A DNA stretch of 64,000 nucleotides from Calendula officinalis (GCA_963853835.1 OY970824.1:64312884-64376883), one strand, 5' to 3'. Shown: positions 1 to 11,347, counted from the first letter of the stretch. Numbers and translations: made by a program. Notes: generated by a model not told the origin, from the sequence alone.

Positions 1-145
1 ATCATGGAGATTTAAGTTTGTTTCTGTAATTCTATTTTTCTCGTTTAATAAAAGAATCATCCGACTTTTGGTTGATTTATTAGTTTAATTTTCTGTTTTC
101 ATTCGGTTCGTATCAAAAAGAAAAGGAGACAAGTTGTAAACTTAC

Positions 146-1609
146 AGTTATGAGCCATTTGAGGTGGTTGGAAAGATCCCAATGATCCAACACCATAATC
201 TACTACCTGCCTTTGTTCTTCTAATTCTTTCTGCACCAATTTTCCATAACCACCTCTATGTTTGTCCAGTCAAAGAAATCTTATACAATTGAAATTGGTC
301 ATAACACTTATGCCTTAAGTAATGTAATACTAAGAATAAATGGTTTAAATAATCTAAATTTTGAAAGGATATCAGGATCATAATCCGTGCGGTATTCATC
401 CCTCACCTGATAAAAAAACAAAAATCAATAAAAAGTATGAATAGGGCAAACCTAGGGTTTATAAAAGTTTCATTTTATATATCTATATATATGTATATGT
501 TATGATCCCACATTGGCTAGAGTAAAAACTAAATGGTGGCTTATAAGCCTAAGTGTCCCCTCCTCCTTCAAGCTAGCTTTTGGGAGTGAGTTCTACACTT
601 GAGCTTATGAGCATGGTGCGAGCCTAGTATGGGTTGGGTTCGTAATCAATTGGTATCAGAGCTAGCCCTATGTTGCGAGGTTCCAACACTCGGAGTGGTG
701 GCCTGTGGAGTGGTGGCTTGGACCCGAAAGGAGGGTGCCAACCGTGACCAACATAGCCGTGACCAACGAGCTCGGAGTGGTGGCCTGTGGAGTGGTGGCT
801 CGGACCCGAAAGGAGGGTGCCGACCGTGACCAACATAGCCGTGACCAACGAGGACGTTGGTTCTTCAAAGCGTGGGGTATTGTTATGATCCCACATTGGC
901 TAGAGTAAAAACTAAATGGTGGCTTATAAGCCTAAGTGTCCCCTCCTCCTTCAAGCTAGCTTTTGGGAGTGAGTTCTACACTTGAGCTTATGAGCATGGT
1001 GCGAGCCTAGTATGGGTTGGGTTCGTATCAGTATATAACTATTATTCTAGTTAAGCCACCTGTCCACCGCTTCGACCACGACCCCATTGCCTTCCATCTT
1101 GAAATCCCCAATCAAAATCTACACGAATTGGACGATCATCAAGAATGGTTCCACTTATGTATTTCACTGCATCTTCTGTATCTTCCCTAGAATAATACCT
1201 AAAAAATCACAAACAATAATCTTAAACATCCTTTAATCACAAGTTGGAAAATGATTAATCTTTGCAAGAGCTTACATGACAAAGCAGAATCCACAAGGTG
1301 TTTTTGTGTTTTTATCCAAACCCATAACAATCTTTTTAATTTCTCCTGCTCGAGAAAATAATTCATAAAGTTGTTCTTCAGTAGTATAAAAAGACATGTT
1401 GCCGATATAAACAGTCGTTGAAGTTTGGAGTGCATGTTCATATTCTTCTTGTGTTCCTGGAAATCTTCTATCACGATATGCTGATATCTTGTTTGGATCC
1501 TGGGATAAGGAATACATACATGAACATAAAAACAGTCTAATTAATTCATAAGAAACAACAATAGTTTAGAGTAAAAGAAAATAGATATTACCTTAAACAG
1601 CAAGGCCAT
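146..1609 (-). CDS. CBP20: Nuclear cap-binding protein subunit CBP20 (3' end beyond window)
   Basis: Small subunit of the nuclear cap-binding complex. With CBP80 it binds the m7G cap of Pol II transcripts in the nucleus and acts in splicing, microRNA processing and export. Coding exons read on the minus strand are 1609-1592, 1499-1276, 1198-1060, 406-373 and 259-146, and they join in frame. The protein starts MALLFK, continues DPNKISAYRDRRFPGTQEEY, and carries an RRM with RNP2-like VYIGNMSFY and RNP1-like CGFCFV, then the WGRGRSGGQ and VRDEYRTDYDP segments typical of plant CBP20. The last exon seen ends at a GTAAGT donor (145), so the C-terminal tail lies off the window. The intron at 260-372 begins ATATCCTTT and ends AC, a U12-type intron. 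The intron at 407-1059 carries a retroelement. A 5'UTR intron runs from about 2160 to 1621. Identity is very secure; exact splice sites are inferred. Confidence 0.93.
260..372 (-). other. AT-AC U12-type spliceosomal intron in CBP20
   Basis: Read on the minus strand this 113-nt intron starts ATATCCTTTC, a full match to the U12 5' splice-site consensus, and ends in AC. A branch-site-like TTTCTTTGACT lies about 10 nt before the 3' end, the spacing U12 introns use. Splicing at these points joins G and AT into one Asp codon and restores the family sequence through DRGGYGKLV. No GT-AG alternative keeps the reading frame and the conserved protein. Confidence 0.88.
499..1030. mobile_element. TRIM/SMART-type miniature LTR retrotransposon in a CBP20 intron
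   Basis: Two 150-bp direct repeats (499-648 and 881-1030) begin TGTTATGATCC and end in CA. The left copy is followed two bases later by TGGTATCAGAGC (651-662), the usual primer-binding site complementary to initiator methionine tRNA. The element is flanked by GTATAT on both sides (493-498 and 1031-1036). The 232-bp interior has no gag or pol and contains two tandem copies of an about 81-bp GC-rich unit (roughly 690-850). Total 532 bp. This is the structure of a terminal-repeat retrotransposon in miniature, moved by enzymes supplied elsewhere. It sits inside the intron between the RGRSGGQ and VRDEYR exons of CBP20. Confidence 0.92.
690..850. repeat. Two tandem ~81-bp units inside the TRIM element
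   Basis: Two adjacent near-identical copies, each starting CTCGGAGTGGTGGCCTGTGG and running through GACCCGAAAGGAGGGTGCC and GACCAACATAGCCGTGACC. They differ at a few positions, so the duplication is not brand new. The start and end phase are arbitrary. Confidence 0.85.
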
Positions 1610-2160
1610 TGCACCTTACCTGCAAACAAACAGATAGACATTGTGTTACAGTCAAGTTGATAGGAATGTTTACAAATTAGCAGTGTGTGTGTGCGTGCGG
1701 AGATATAAAGAAAGAATAATAGCATTCAAAAGCTTGAAGATCCCCTGTGGCTAAATGCAAAGTCAGAACCAACCCTAAAAAAGTTCTACCATGTGATAAA
1801 TCACTAAATCAGTACTCGCAACAGATAAATGTGGCTCCTAGAGAAGTTTAGAGATAATTAAGGATCAATCATGTGATTATTGCCAAATGCAATCATCCAT
1901 ACGCCATTACACATGATTTGACGCAATAATTTTACAAATGCAATCATCTACACATTGCACTTGATCAAAACCTTATTTAGAAATCAAATTCATTAAACAG
2001 TCTTTCTCATTACAAAATTTTCAGCTAAAAGCCGGAAACTTTCATAATTTGATGTCATAATAAAAGAGTAAAACCTAAATTATTCAAATTGATAAATGGA
2101 AACAGTTTTTGGGGATAAAACGTCTTACGATCGATTATAGGTACAGATTTTGAAAGTTAC

Positions 2161-2265
2161 CTTGTGGTTTCGAGGAGGGCCGGTTGGTGAAGACGACGGA
2201 GGCGCGCGGCTGTTGCAATCGGAGCGTGAAAGAACAGACGGACAGCGGTACGGCTGTCTAATACC
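2161..2265 (-). other. CBP20 5'UTR exon and promoter-proximal region
   Basis: A probable non-coding first exon of CBP20. A good donor (CCACAAG followed by GTAAC) lies at 2161/2160, and a matching acceptor (TTTGCAG) lies just before the short exon that holds the start codon. The upper limit is approximate because no TATA box was fixed. The GC-rich stretch at 2175-2265 stands out from the AT-rich surroundings, as expected of a 5'UTR. Confidence 0.55.
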
Positions 2266-2509
2266 TTCCCTTTGTTTTGCTTGTTGGTAATTACATTATA
2301 GCCCAACCCAAATGCTAACGGCCCAGCCCAGTGAAAATTTGAACTAGTAAACTCAGATTAAATATAGCATATTAGCATTACAGGCTTACAGCTTATATTT
2401 CATTCAAATTGAAAATTTGTCTCCTTAAATGATACTCCATTAAACATGAAATTATGTTATTGTTTTGTAACCATAGTTTTTTATAGGAAGTTACAAAAAC
2501 ATTACATTA

Positions 2510-2937
2510 TCTTACTATTATATAAAGCATTTAGGCCTACCCCATTAGGCAAGTTTAAGGAGCTCCTTAAACTTGATTTTAAGGACATTTCCACTTTTGT
2601 TAGTTATTTCTCTAACTTAAAAAAAAATAAATCGCGGCTAATAAGATTCGAACCCAAGACCTCTCCAAACTTATCACTATGTGTTAACCACTTGCTATAC
2701 ATTACACTTTAGTAACACCACCCACACTTAATAACAAAAGTCTGTTACTCGAAAACCATTTTACCCAATAACATTAAATATACGACGTTGTAAATCATCA
2801 ACTCTTACCAAAATCCACATTTTCGTTTAATTATTTATTTCTAGCAACAATTATTACCGTGAAAACGAACAACACTTGCTCGCCACGAAATATGGTTTCT
2901 GGGTACCCGCCGCCGCATTGCGCGGGTACCCTGCTAG
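2510..2937 (+). mobile_element. Non-autonomous Helitron (428 bp)
   Basis: The 3' end has a 10-bp hairpin (GGGTACCCGC and GCGGGTACCC, 2901-2930) followed within a few bases by CTAG (2934-2937). The 5' end begins TC (2510). The element lies between A (2509) and T (2938). These are the Helitron hallmarks: TC start, hairpin plus CTRR end, insertion into AT, no target duplication, no terminal inverted repeats. No Rep/helicase is encoded. It also carries a perfect 26-bp palindrome centred near 2562 and, on the minus strand, a tRNA-like A/B-box stretch (about 2630-2705) that looks like a captured SINE piece. Confidence 0.82.
2550..2575. repeat. Perfect 26-bp palindrome
   Basis: CAAGTTTAAGGAG followed directly by its exact reverse complement, with no spacer. 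It lies inside the Helitron at 2510-2937 and its role is unknown. Confidence 0.9.
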
Positions 2938-5350
2938 TATGTATAATACATGTATAAATGTACGAACACACCCGCATGGTATACATGATATTAACATCAT
3001 ACTTCTAAAACATTGTTATTAGTATACTAAAATGTGTCAAAGTATTTGTTACGGTTATATTATATAATTTAATAAAATGAGGCGATCATTGTTTGTACAT
3101 GTGAGAAATTGACTAGTACACTTAAAGAGTAAGATGACATCCGCTTCATTTGTGTAAACCAATTTTTTTATGATTACAAGTTACCTCTCTATTATATAAG
3201 ATTGTTAGGACTGAGTAACACGTGTGATCTCTCAAAAATTTCCTAATAGTGAAAAAATTGTGTAACTCTTTTTTTTTCTCGTTACTAACTACATATTCTT
3301 GCATATAATTATATTACTACTTTAGCTTATATATAATAAAGTCATCTCTAGGAAACAATTTGGTCCAACCAATTTTATAATTGGGTATGGGATTTCGACA
3401 AAAATGTTCTCTTCTCCATACATGCTCCTTGTTTGCAGCACTTAGATTTCGTTTTTTATACAAGGGACCCAAAAGATCTAGCTAGGATAGTGGAAATCAC
3501 TTTACTTTGTTATATAATTTTATCTAGTTGTATGGGACCAATTTGAGAAACTTTTTTAGCAACTTCAATGGTACATATCTCCCATAACAATTGTGCTACC
3601 TTTATGAAATAGTTGAACTATTTTTATTGTAGGGTTGTGGATGAAGTCTCCTTTGATTTTGATGATTTGATCATAGTTTAATAAGAATTTCGTACAATCC
3701 ATCGAGTTAAGAGAATGATAGATTTTATTAGTTATGATTAGATTTATGACTAAATCGATCTACAAATTTATGTAGGGTAAATCAAATAAAGTGTGTATTG
3801 AAGTATGCATTTTTATTATTGTAATTTGTATGCATGGACTGGATATAAGGGATCATTACAATATAGTAAAATAATTGTTTATTGTACAAGACGTGGATCA
3901 ACCATTTTATCTAAAGAATATGATTCTTTTTACGTTAACGTTTTCTATAATTGCATAATAGTTTTATTTTCTTCATTTTATGCATCAAAATGGTACAATA
4001 AATTATCATATGCAACCCGCTTTATTTCTTACATAATATCTAGTGACATCAATTCCGCTAAAAAAAACTTCAAAACTTTGATCAAGTTATTTTGTAGTGT
4101 TCAAAAATAACTGCATGATATATGTTTCTTTGTAAATTGTATCTATATTTTTTTAAGTAATAAATGCACTAACTTAAAAGGGAATAGGTATATTTGTTTG
4201 GCTATTTTTGAATTATGTTAAAACATCTCCAAAATGAATCATGTATCTAAATTATAAAATATCATTGTCTTAATTTACTAGCTATATACATTTGTTTGGC
4301 TAATTTTGAAAGTACACGTGTACAAACATATAACATGAAATATGTTTGGTTATTGTCTTGATATACTTTTTTTTTTTTTTTGGAAACAGCAATTAATATT
4401 AACGTAAGTCTACTCGTAATTTTCCAACGAGCATTCCGGGTTCGAACTCCTTTACATGGCAAATTCAACCCCTATAGGAACAATTAATCCATCTTCTTAT
4501 CCTTCTCATAATTAAATATATGTATTACTGTATTAGAGCACACGGTCTCACTTAGTTAAACCCAAATTTGGCGTCGCCAAAATTCACCAAATCATATTGG
4601 CTTTGATGCCAATTGGCTTGTCATCAAAGTGATAATGCACATTAAAACAATTATGCTATTTTTTTTTTAAATTTGTAATTTGTTTGAAGTATTTTTTTAG
4701 GTCTTAAATAGATGTTAAACGATAAAAAATAATTTTAGTTTGCATATTAAAACCATATTAAATAGACAAATATGTCTTTTACCACATGTTTAACATAACT
4801 TGACACTTTGTGCTCTTCTGACGATTAAATCACAATATCAAAATTACTTAAAAAATCGAAAACGTTAACCATTCAACATAGGCTTTCTTTCGTTTCGTCT
4901 ACATCTTGAATAAAAAGTAATCCGTACTACTAGAAGTGATTAAAAGCTTGTAAATGCAACATCTCACCTCCTTATGGGATGACCCAACACGCATTTATGC
5001 AATGTCAAATCTTTAAGAAGTGACGGGGTTATAGTTTTTTTGTGAGCACCAAGATTTTATTAAAGGTTACAATGGTTTTAATTCATGATAATAATCACAA
5101 AATGGTAGGCAGAATAATTAGCTGTTAGTGATAACTTTGTAAAAGGACAATACTTGTAAAATTAATTACTATATAAATTACTGGTGTTTAATGCGATAAT
5201 TTTATTTTTGCAGAAACTATAGAACATGTTAAATAAATGCTATTAAGTTCATTTATATGAGAACATTGGTGAGTGTTCAAATAATAACAACAAAAAGTAG
5301 AAAAAACACTAAATTAACTTTTAATTTACATATGTTCCATTTGTTCATAT
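2938..5350. other. Intergenic, AT-rich, no gene seen
   Basis: No open frame here has codon structure or similarity I recognise. A minus-strand SINE-like piece lies at about 4367-4460: a poly-T run followed, read in reverse, by a B-box-like GAGTTCGAACC. A weak inverted pair (AGAGCACACGGTCTC near 4534 and GACACTTTGTGCTCT near 4804) may be the ends of an old MITE, but no target duplication was found. Confidence 0.5.
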
Positions 5351-5359
5351 GCGGACGTT

Positions 5360-5665
5360 AGGGGTGAGTATTTGAACCGAAAAAATCGAACCGAATTGAA
5401 AATCGACCGAAATCAAACCGAACCGAAACCCATAACATGTAATCGGTTCGGTTTCGGTTTTTAAAATTCATCGTTTTCGGTTTCGGTTCGTTTCGTTTTG
5501 GTTTTCGGAAAAGGATGAACAGTTGGCCTAAAAAACCCGAACCGAAACCGAACCCGAACCGAACCAAAACCAATAACATGTTATAGGTTCGGTTCTGATT
5601 TTGAAAATTCATCATTTTCAGTTTCAGTTCTATTGGTTTCGGTTCGGTTCGGTTTTTGGGTTGAG
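5360..5665. repeat. Low-complexity GAACCGAAACC-type repeat
   Basis: Dense short runs of AACCGAA and its complement TTCGGTT in both orientations, giving a foldback-like composition. Similar sequences are common in plant MITE-like elements. No clean terminal repeats or target duplication could be fixed. Confidence 0.7.
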
Positions 5666-5860
5666 CTCAACCGCAATGGACGTAAAGATCCATCTAATAA
5701 TGCTTATAAATGAGCAAATTAAATGAAATATAAGTTAAGAATTAATTTTGTAAATTTAATTTTTTCCCATATTTAAATTTTTACTAAGATTCACATATAA
5801 TATAATGAACTTTATAATATATAAATTAATATTTAATTTTTATAATTTTCATAAAATTTG

Positions 5861-6913
5861 GAGTAAATTACACGGAAGGTCCCTGTGGTTTGCCACTTAT
5901 TACAGCCACAGTCCCTGGTCTTCGTTTATTACACTGGAAGTCCCTGGTATATTCGATTTGTTACACCCGACGTCCCTCTGTCAAACGGACGTCAACAAAT
6001 TCCGTTAAGTCACCCACGTGCACCTCACATGATGGGCAAATTCGTAATTTCCCTTCTCCTTTTAAAGAATAAATTACACGGAAGGTCCCTGTGGTTTGCC
6101 ATTTATTACAGCCACAGTCCCTGAATTTCATTTATTACACTGGAAGTCCCCGATGTGTTCAAATTGTTACATTCGACGTCCCTATGACAAACAGACGTCT
6201 AAAAGATATGTTAAGTGACTCATGTGCACATCACATGATGGGCACAATTGTAATGCTCTGTAAATAAGTGATCATGAAGTTCGGTACGAAAAAATTTTAA
6301 AAAATCGTAAATACACAAAACACATACCATACAGTTCATTGCAGTCATTTTCTTCATTATACGTACCTCTTTTACTGCTTGATTGGCCCATCATTGTTAG
6401 AAAAGAAGGATTTTTTGAAGAACAAATAGAGTTGAGAGAAAATAGGGAAAGATGAGAGGGAATAAATGAAGGGACGACTGGTGTAAATTGGGGAAGATAC
6501 GTTTGAGGGGGGAAGGAGAATTACCATTGTTCACATCATGTCAAGTGCACATGGGTCACTTAACAGACCTTTTAGACGTCCGTTTGACAGAGGGACATCG
6601 GGTGTAACAAATTGAACACACCAGGGACTTTCAGTGTAATAAACGAAGTTCAGGGACTATGACTGTAATAAGTAGCAAACCATAGTGACCTTCCGTGTAA
6701 TTTACTCTTTATAAGGAGAAGGGAAATTACGATTTTGCCCATCATGTGAGGTGCACTTGGGTCATTTAACAGAATTTTTTGACGTCCGTTTGACAGAGGG
6801 ACGTTGGGTGTAACAAATCAAATACACCAGAGACTTCCAGTGTAATAAACGAAGACCAGAGACTGTGGCTGTAATTAGTGGCAAACCACAGGGACCTTCC
6901 GTATAATTTACTC
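5861..6913. mobile_element. Mutator-like (MULE) non-autonomous element with compound TIRs
   Basis: The ends are inverted: GAGTAAATTACACGGAAGG at the left and the complement reading into TAATTTACTC at the right. A perfect 9-bp duplication TAAAATTTG flanks the element (5852-5860 and 6914-6922), the size made by Mutator transposases. Each terminal region is itself two tandem copies of an about 205-bp unit: direct at 5861-6065 and 6069-6275, inverted at about 6530-6710 and 6712-6913. The central 250 bp is unique. No transposase is encoded. A partial relative is at 35357-35815. Confidence 0.85.
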
Positions 6914-7479
6914 TAAAATTTGATTCTCGTATAAATTTCAACAATATCAGTGTTATATTTCATTAAAAACTGATTATTTTATCCAGCGTTTTGTGATTAT
7001 TAATATTTAATCATGTTTACTAAATAGTAAATACATATAACATTAGTTAAACAAAATTTAGTGTGTAAATTCTTTTTGTAATGACCAAAATTACTAAAAT
7101 GGTTTAGGTTTCGTTTGAGATTGGAGCTTCTTTACGTGACCCACTCACCCACTCACCCACTCACCCATCATCCCCCACCCCCATCCCACACACTTTCACC
7201 CAAAATACACTCACAACTCTGTTTTCTTCAGAACATACAAACCCCTATCTTTATTTATTTTTCTCTCAATTTCACCTCCAGATGGCCTTTCTTCATAAAT
7301 TTATTTTCTTAAGTTTGTTATGATTATGAGCTTTTGTATGTTGATTTAAACGAAAACCAAAGCTCACACATACCTAATTCCTCACTGGTAACTGGTTATT
7401 CCCCCCTTTGATCTATATCTTAATTTTGGTTCCAACCCCTCAATTTTATCGCCATCTTGATTTCAATTTTGGTGTAAAA
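6914..7479 (+). promoter_or_regulatory. Promoter and 5'UTR region of the LUL E3 ligase gene
   Basis: AT-rich spacer between the MULE target duplication and the LUL start codon. It includes several tandem ACTCACCC units (about 7140-7165) and a pyrimidine-rich tract (7170-7290) that resembles a 5'UTR. No TATA box was assigned with confidence. Confidence 0.4.
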
Positions 7480-9133
7480 ATGGGTAATGTTGGAAGTAAC
7501 AGCTCCAGCGGCCGGCGGAGACACGGCGGTAGTGGGAGCAGACGAGGAAACAATCAAAATCATCCTACACCGCCACCGCCGCAACAACCACAGCCGGAGA
7601 TCAACGCTAATCGATACGTATTTGCCGCGGCAACACCGTACCCTTCCCAATACCCTAATCCTAACCCTAATACTCCCCAATCTCATCCTCCATATTACCA
7701 ATACCCAACCGGATCACCACCACCGCCTACGGCAGCATACGATCAGCACCACCGCGTGCCGATGGACCCAGCCGCTCAGGCGTGGGTCGGCGGGAGGTAT
7801 CCTTGTGGGCCTGTGATGCACTCTCCTACACCTTATGTTGATCATCAAAAAGCTGTGACTATTAGGAATGATGTTAATCTAAAAAAAGAAACTTTGAAGA
7901 TTGAGCCTGATGAACAAAATCCTGGGAAATTTCTTGTTGTATTCACCTATGATGCCACTGTTGCTGGCAGGTAATATCTTTATTCATATAGTACAATCAT
8001 AGTTAGTAAAAACAACATTCCATTATGCTAAATTAAGCATCTTGCAGCTATAGATTGACTGATCATTTGTGCATCATTTTTCTCATGATATTTTTTGTCC
8101 ATAAGGATAGTTCTGTAGTTTGTCATTTGCATCAAAGTGTGTATACCTTGACTGCCATGACTTTTGGTCAACTTCATGGAAATTTATTGCCCAAAAAAGT
8201 ATAAATTCCATTATGTTTTGTTGTTATCAGTTTTAGGATAAGATACAAGTGAGCTAGTGATGAATTCTGTAATGCTTTGTTGACATGGAGAGATAAAAGG
8301 GGACCATATATTGTGTTATTTGCACTTAATTTGAATGTTGTCAAATCAAACTGTCATTAACAAGCAAGATAATCGTATTTTGACCCTAATTAATACGTTT
8401 AAACGTATTTTATATCGTTCTCGTGCAGCATTACTCTTTATTTCTTTGCAAAAGAAGGCGAAGACTGTAACATGACACCAACAAAACAAGACATACTTCC
8501 ACTAATCACTGTCTCTTTCCAACAGGGATTAGGTCAAAAATTCAAACAAGAATCAGGAACTGGAATCGATCTGATAACATTTGATGAATCAGAACTATTA
8601 AAAGTAAGTGAAACAGGGGTATATCCTTTAGCAATTAAAGCAGAAGCAATTCCATCTGTAACAGAAGACGGGAATCCGATTCCGGGAGCTACAAATTCCC
8701 AAATAACTCAAGCGGTTTTTGAGAAAGAAAAAGGTGAATACAAAATTAGGGTTTTGAAACAGATTTTGTGGGTGAATGGGATGAGATATGAATTGCAGGA
8801 GATTTATGGAATTGGTAATTCAGTTGATGATGCTGAAGTTGATGGAAATGATCCCGGTAAAGAATGTGTTATTTGTTTATCAGAACCGAGGGACACTACG
8901 GTTCTACCTTGTCGCCACATGGTATTAATATTACTTATATCAATTTTTTTAATTAAAAAATATAAAATATACAAAAGTTTACTAGTTACATAAGTTTTGT
9001 CGGTTTTTGGTTTCAGTGTATGTGCAGTGGGTGTGCAAAAGTGTTGAGGTTTCAGACAAATCGGTGTCCGATATGTCGGCAACCGGTTGAGAGGCTTTTG
9101 GAAATTAAGGTGAGCAATGGAGCTGAAGATTGA
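7480..9133 (+). CDS. LUL: LUL/LOG2-type RING E3 ubiquitin ligase
   Basis: RING ubiquitin ligase of the plant LOG2-LIKE (LUL, mahogunin-related) family; in Arabidopsis LOG2 acts with the amino-acid export regulator GDU1 at membranes. Exons 7480-7970, 8429-8921 and 9017-9133 join in frame to 366 aa. The start begins MGNVGSN, a good N-myristoylation signal. Residues about 15-125 are low-complexity, rich in Pro, Asn, Gln and Tyr. The conserved domain starts at HQKAVTIRNDVNLKKE and runs through KQILWVNGMRYELQEIYGIG. The C-terminal RING is [20 protein letters not shown], then MCSGCAKVLRFQ and CPICRQPVERLLEIK; the last intron cuts the RING right after the His-Met. All metal ligands are present. The start was chosen by family match; an upstream in-frame ATG (7408) would bury the myristoylation signal. 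Confidence 0.95.
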
Positions 9134-9649
9134 GAATTTATGGTTATTAAACCATAAAAAACCATATTATGTTGTGATGTTTTCCTTATAAAACCATGGA
9201 GCAAGAAATGGGCTGCCTAGGAAAGCCCATATGCACACTTGTACCGTATTTTCCAAGCCCATTAAGCTTTTAGTGAGCCTGTTCTTGATATTGACAAAAA
9301 GTAAGCGAAGGTGATTGTCACTTTATTTAAAGGGGTATAATAAACACGAAAACGATGGTTATTGTGAAGTTTGTAACATTTTGAAATATAAAGCGAGTTT
9401 CGACACGGATGAATAATGAGTGGATTATTGACATCCACTTGCCATTAACGTCATGTCATCAAGAACTCATTGCTTTACATTGTGGAAATGTAAGTAAGAC
9501 AATCATTTGTTGAGTGCAATGTAAATCACCAAAAAGAAGATTTGGTTTTGATGCATATTGTCTATTCTTACTAACAATAATTTCCCATTGCCTTTTGTGT
9601 CAAAAGGTTTGCTAAATCAATGACTTTTCCAGTTAAGAAAAATAAAATA
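9134..9649. other. LUL 3' flank, no gene seen
   Basis: Contains the probable 3'UTR and polyadenylation region of the LUL gene, then AT-rich spacer. No further coding signal was found. Confidence 0.5.
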
Positions 9650-9911
9650 CTCACTCCGTACCACAAAAAACTTTCCATTTCACTCTAAATTTTTGTCCCA
9701 CAAAAAACTTCTCATTTCTCATATTTGATGGGCTCCACACAATAAAAAATTATTATTATTAAAGATCTCACCACTAATATCCACTAATTATCTTTCTCTC
9801 TCCAACTCAATCTTATATTTTAATCAAAAGTATTATCAATGACCCCACCACTAACTATCACCTAAAAACTTGTGCAAAAAGCAAATGAGAAGTTTTTTGG
9901 GACGGAGGGAG
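9650..9911. mobile_element. Stowaway-like MITE
   Basis: 262 bp, bounded by TA on both sides. The right end reads GGGACGGAGGGAG and the left end is a decayed form of its complement (CTCACTCCGTACCAC). This is the CTCCCTCCGTCCC terminal repeat of Stowaway (Tc1/mariner-type) MITEs. No coding capacity. Confidence 0.82.
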
Positions 9912-11347
9912 TACTTCTTAACAAGGACAATTATAAATAAATAAATAAATAACATTAATAACTCCTAAATACTACTAACAATAAACATATTTTTGTTTGT
10001 GTATGTATTTCTTTAAACATCTAATGGCCAATTTTCTCTTGTACATCATGATAAACGTGGTATGTATTCCTTTGCAACATGACATGTGGTTGGAAAGGCT
10101 CGTGGATATCCCTTTGCAACATGACATGTGATATAGGAGTTATTTGATACATATAATAATAATAATAGTATAAAGTTGTATATCCACATATGTATGTATT
10201 TGCAAACGTGTATTTTAAGATTGACACAAATACAAAGTGGTCATTTCATAAGATGAGTAAAAAAATGACAACTATAGTTTAAATTATTGTATTTGAAGTA
10301 GAAGAAACACCACCGACAGAAATACTTGTTTTTGAAACAGAAACCTTCACCCGTCGTCACCTCGACTCCACCACATATATGGTATCAGGATTCAAATTAG
10401 GGTTGTAATTGTTACTAGGTTTCTAGAGTTCACCAAGCACTCTATTATCTAGTTTATCAATTTTATAGAATTATTTTATGTCTTTATAGTTGTTTGTTGG
10501 TGGCTTTGGGGGCCTGGAGTGGATGTACCAACGAATTAAACAGAAAAAGGCAAATAAAGAAACAAAAAGCAAATAGGAAGGTGCAATAAGTACTACAAGA
10601 CTACAAGCCACTTTCTGCACGATTTGATAAGGTTTTGTTACTTTGTATTTAGATTATGTTTTTCAATCTAGTTTTTTCTTTTCCTATTTAAAATTGTATT
10701 TGAGCTCATTGAGGACGTATTTTTCTTATTTTAATAATATGATGTTTTAGTTATTCTATATTCTGTGAATGTAGATAAGTCGCCTAACAAAACAAATAGC
10801 TTGACATCACCAAATAGAAAATTAGTAACTTTTTGTAATTTAAGTAATATAAATACTTCGTAATAAAATGCAAATATATATAAAAAATAAACAAATTGGT
10901 GATTTAACTAATAATAGTCGATCATAGTTGTAATTTGATAATGTCAACTTTTCGTTTTTATTTTAGGCTTTAGCTTTTTGTTGGCTGCAAAAGCCATTGC
11001 AGTATTTAAATAATATGGCAATTCAATTTAATTAATTAATTTTTGTTACTAATTATTGTTTATGTCGGTTGAACATTGGAACACGCTAAATCCAGCCATG
11101 TCAAATTGCATTTACCAAAGGTCCTCAACTGATATCAAACGTTGTGCTTAAAGTCCCGGAAAGGTTTAACGCATGTTAAAAACATTTTTCTTAAAAAAAA
11201 ATTACGATTGATTTTAAGTATTTTCACGGGTCCTAAGAAAATGTTATATATAAATTATTATACGGAAACAATAATTTTGAGAAAAAATGTTAAATTTATG
11301 TTACAATACCATTTTAGCTTTAAAATGGACTTAACAAACCGCTCTTA
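9912..11347. other. Intergenic, no gene seen
   Basis: AT-rich sequence with no supported coding frame. A direct repeat of about 25 bp (TCCCTTTGCAACATGACATGTG and a close copy) lies at about 10068-10130. A copper-box-like or other named motif was not identified. Confidence 0.45.

Noticed and set aside
624..908. Open frames of 60-90 codons on both strands
   Set aside because: They lie in the repeated interior of the TRIM element and repeat with the tandem units; no protein family match and no start context.
1199..1474. 91-codon minus-strand frame overlapping CBP20
   Set aside because: Shadow of the CBP20 RRM exon in another frame.
3805..4110. 101-codon open frame
   Set aside because: Tyr/Phe/Ser-rich translation of AT-rich spacer, no domain, no splice or promoter support.
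4534..4818. Possible hAT MITE with AGAGCACA-type ends
   Set aside because: Inverted ends match over about 15 bp only and no 8-bp duplication was found.
5358..5615. 85-codon Phe/Gly-rich frame
   Set aside because: Translation of the GAACCGAAACC low-complexity repeat.
7420..7816. Two open frames overlapping the first LUL exon
   Set aside because: Composition is Arg/Val or His-rich from out-of-frame reading of the Pro/Gln/Asn-rich LUL N-terminus.
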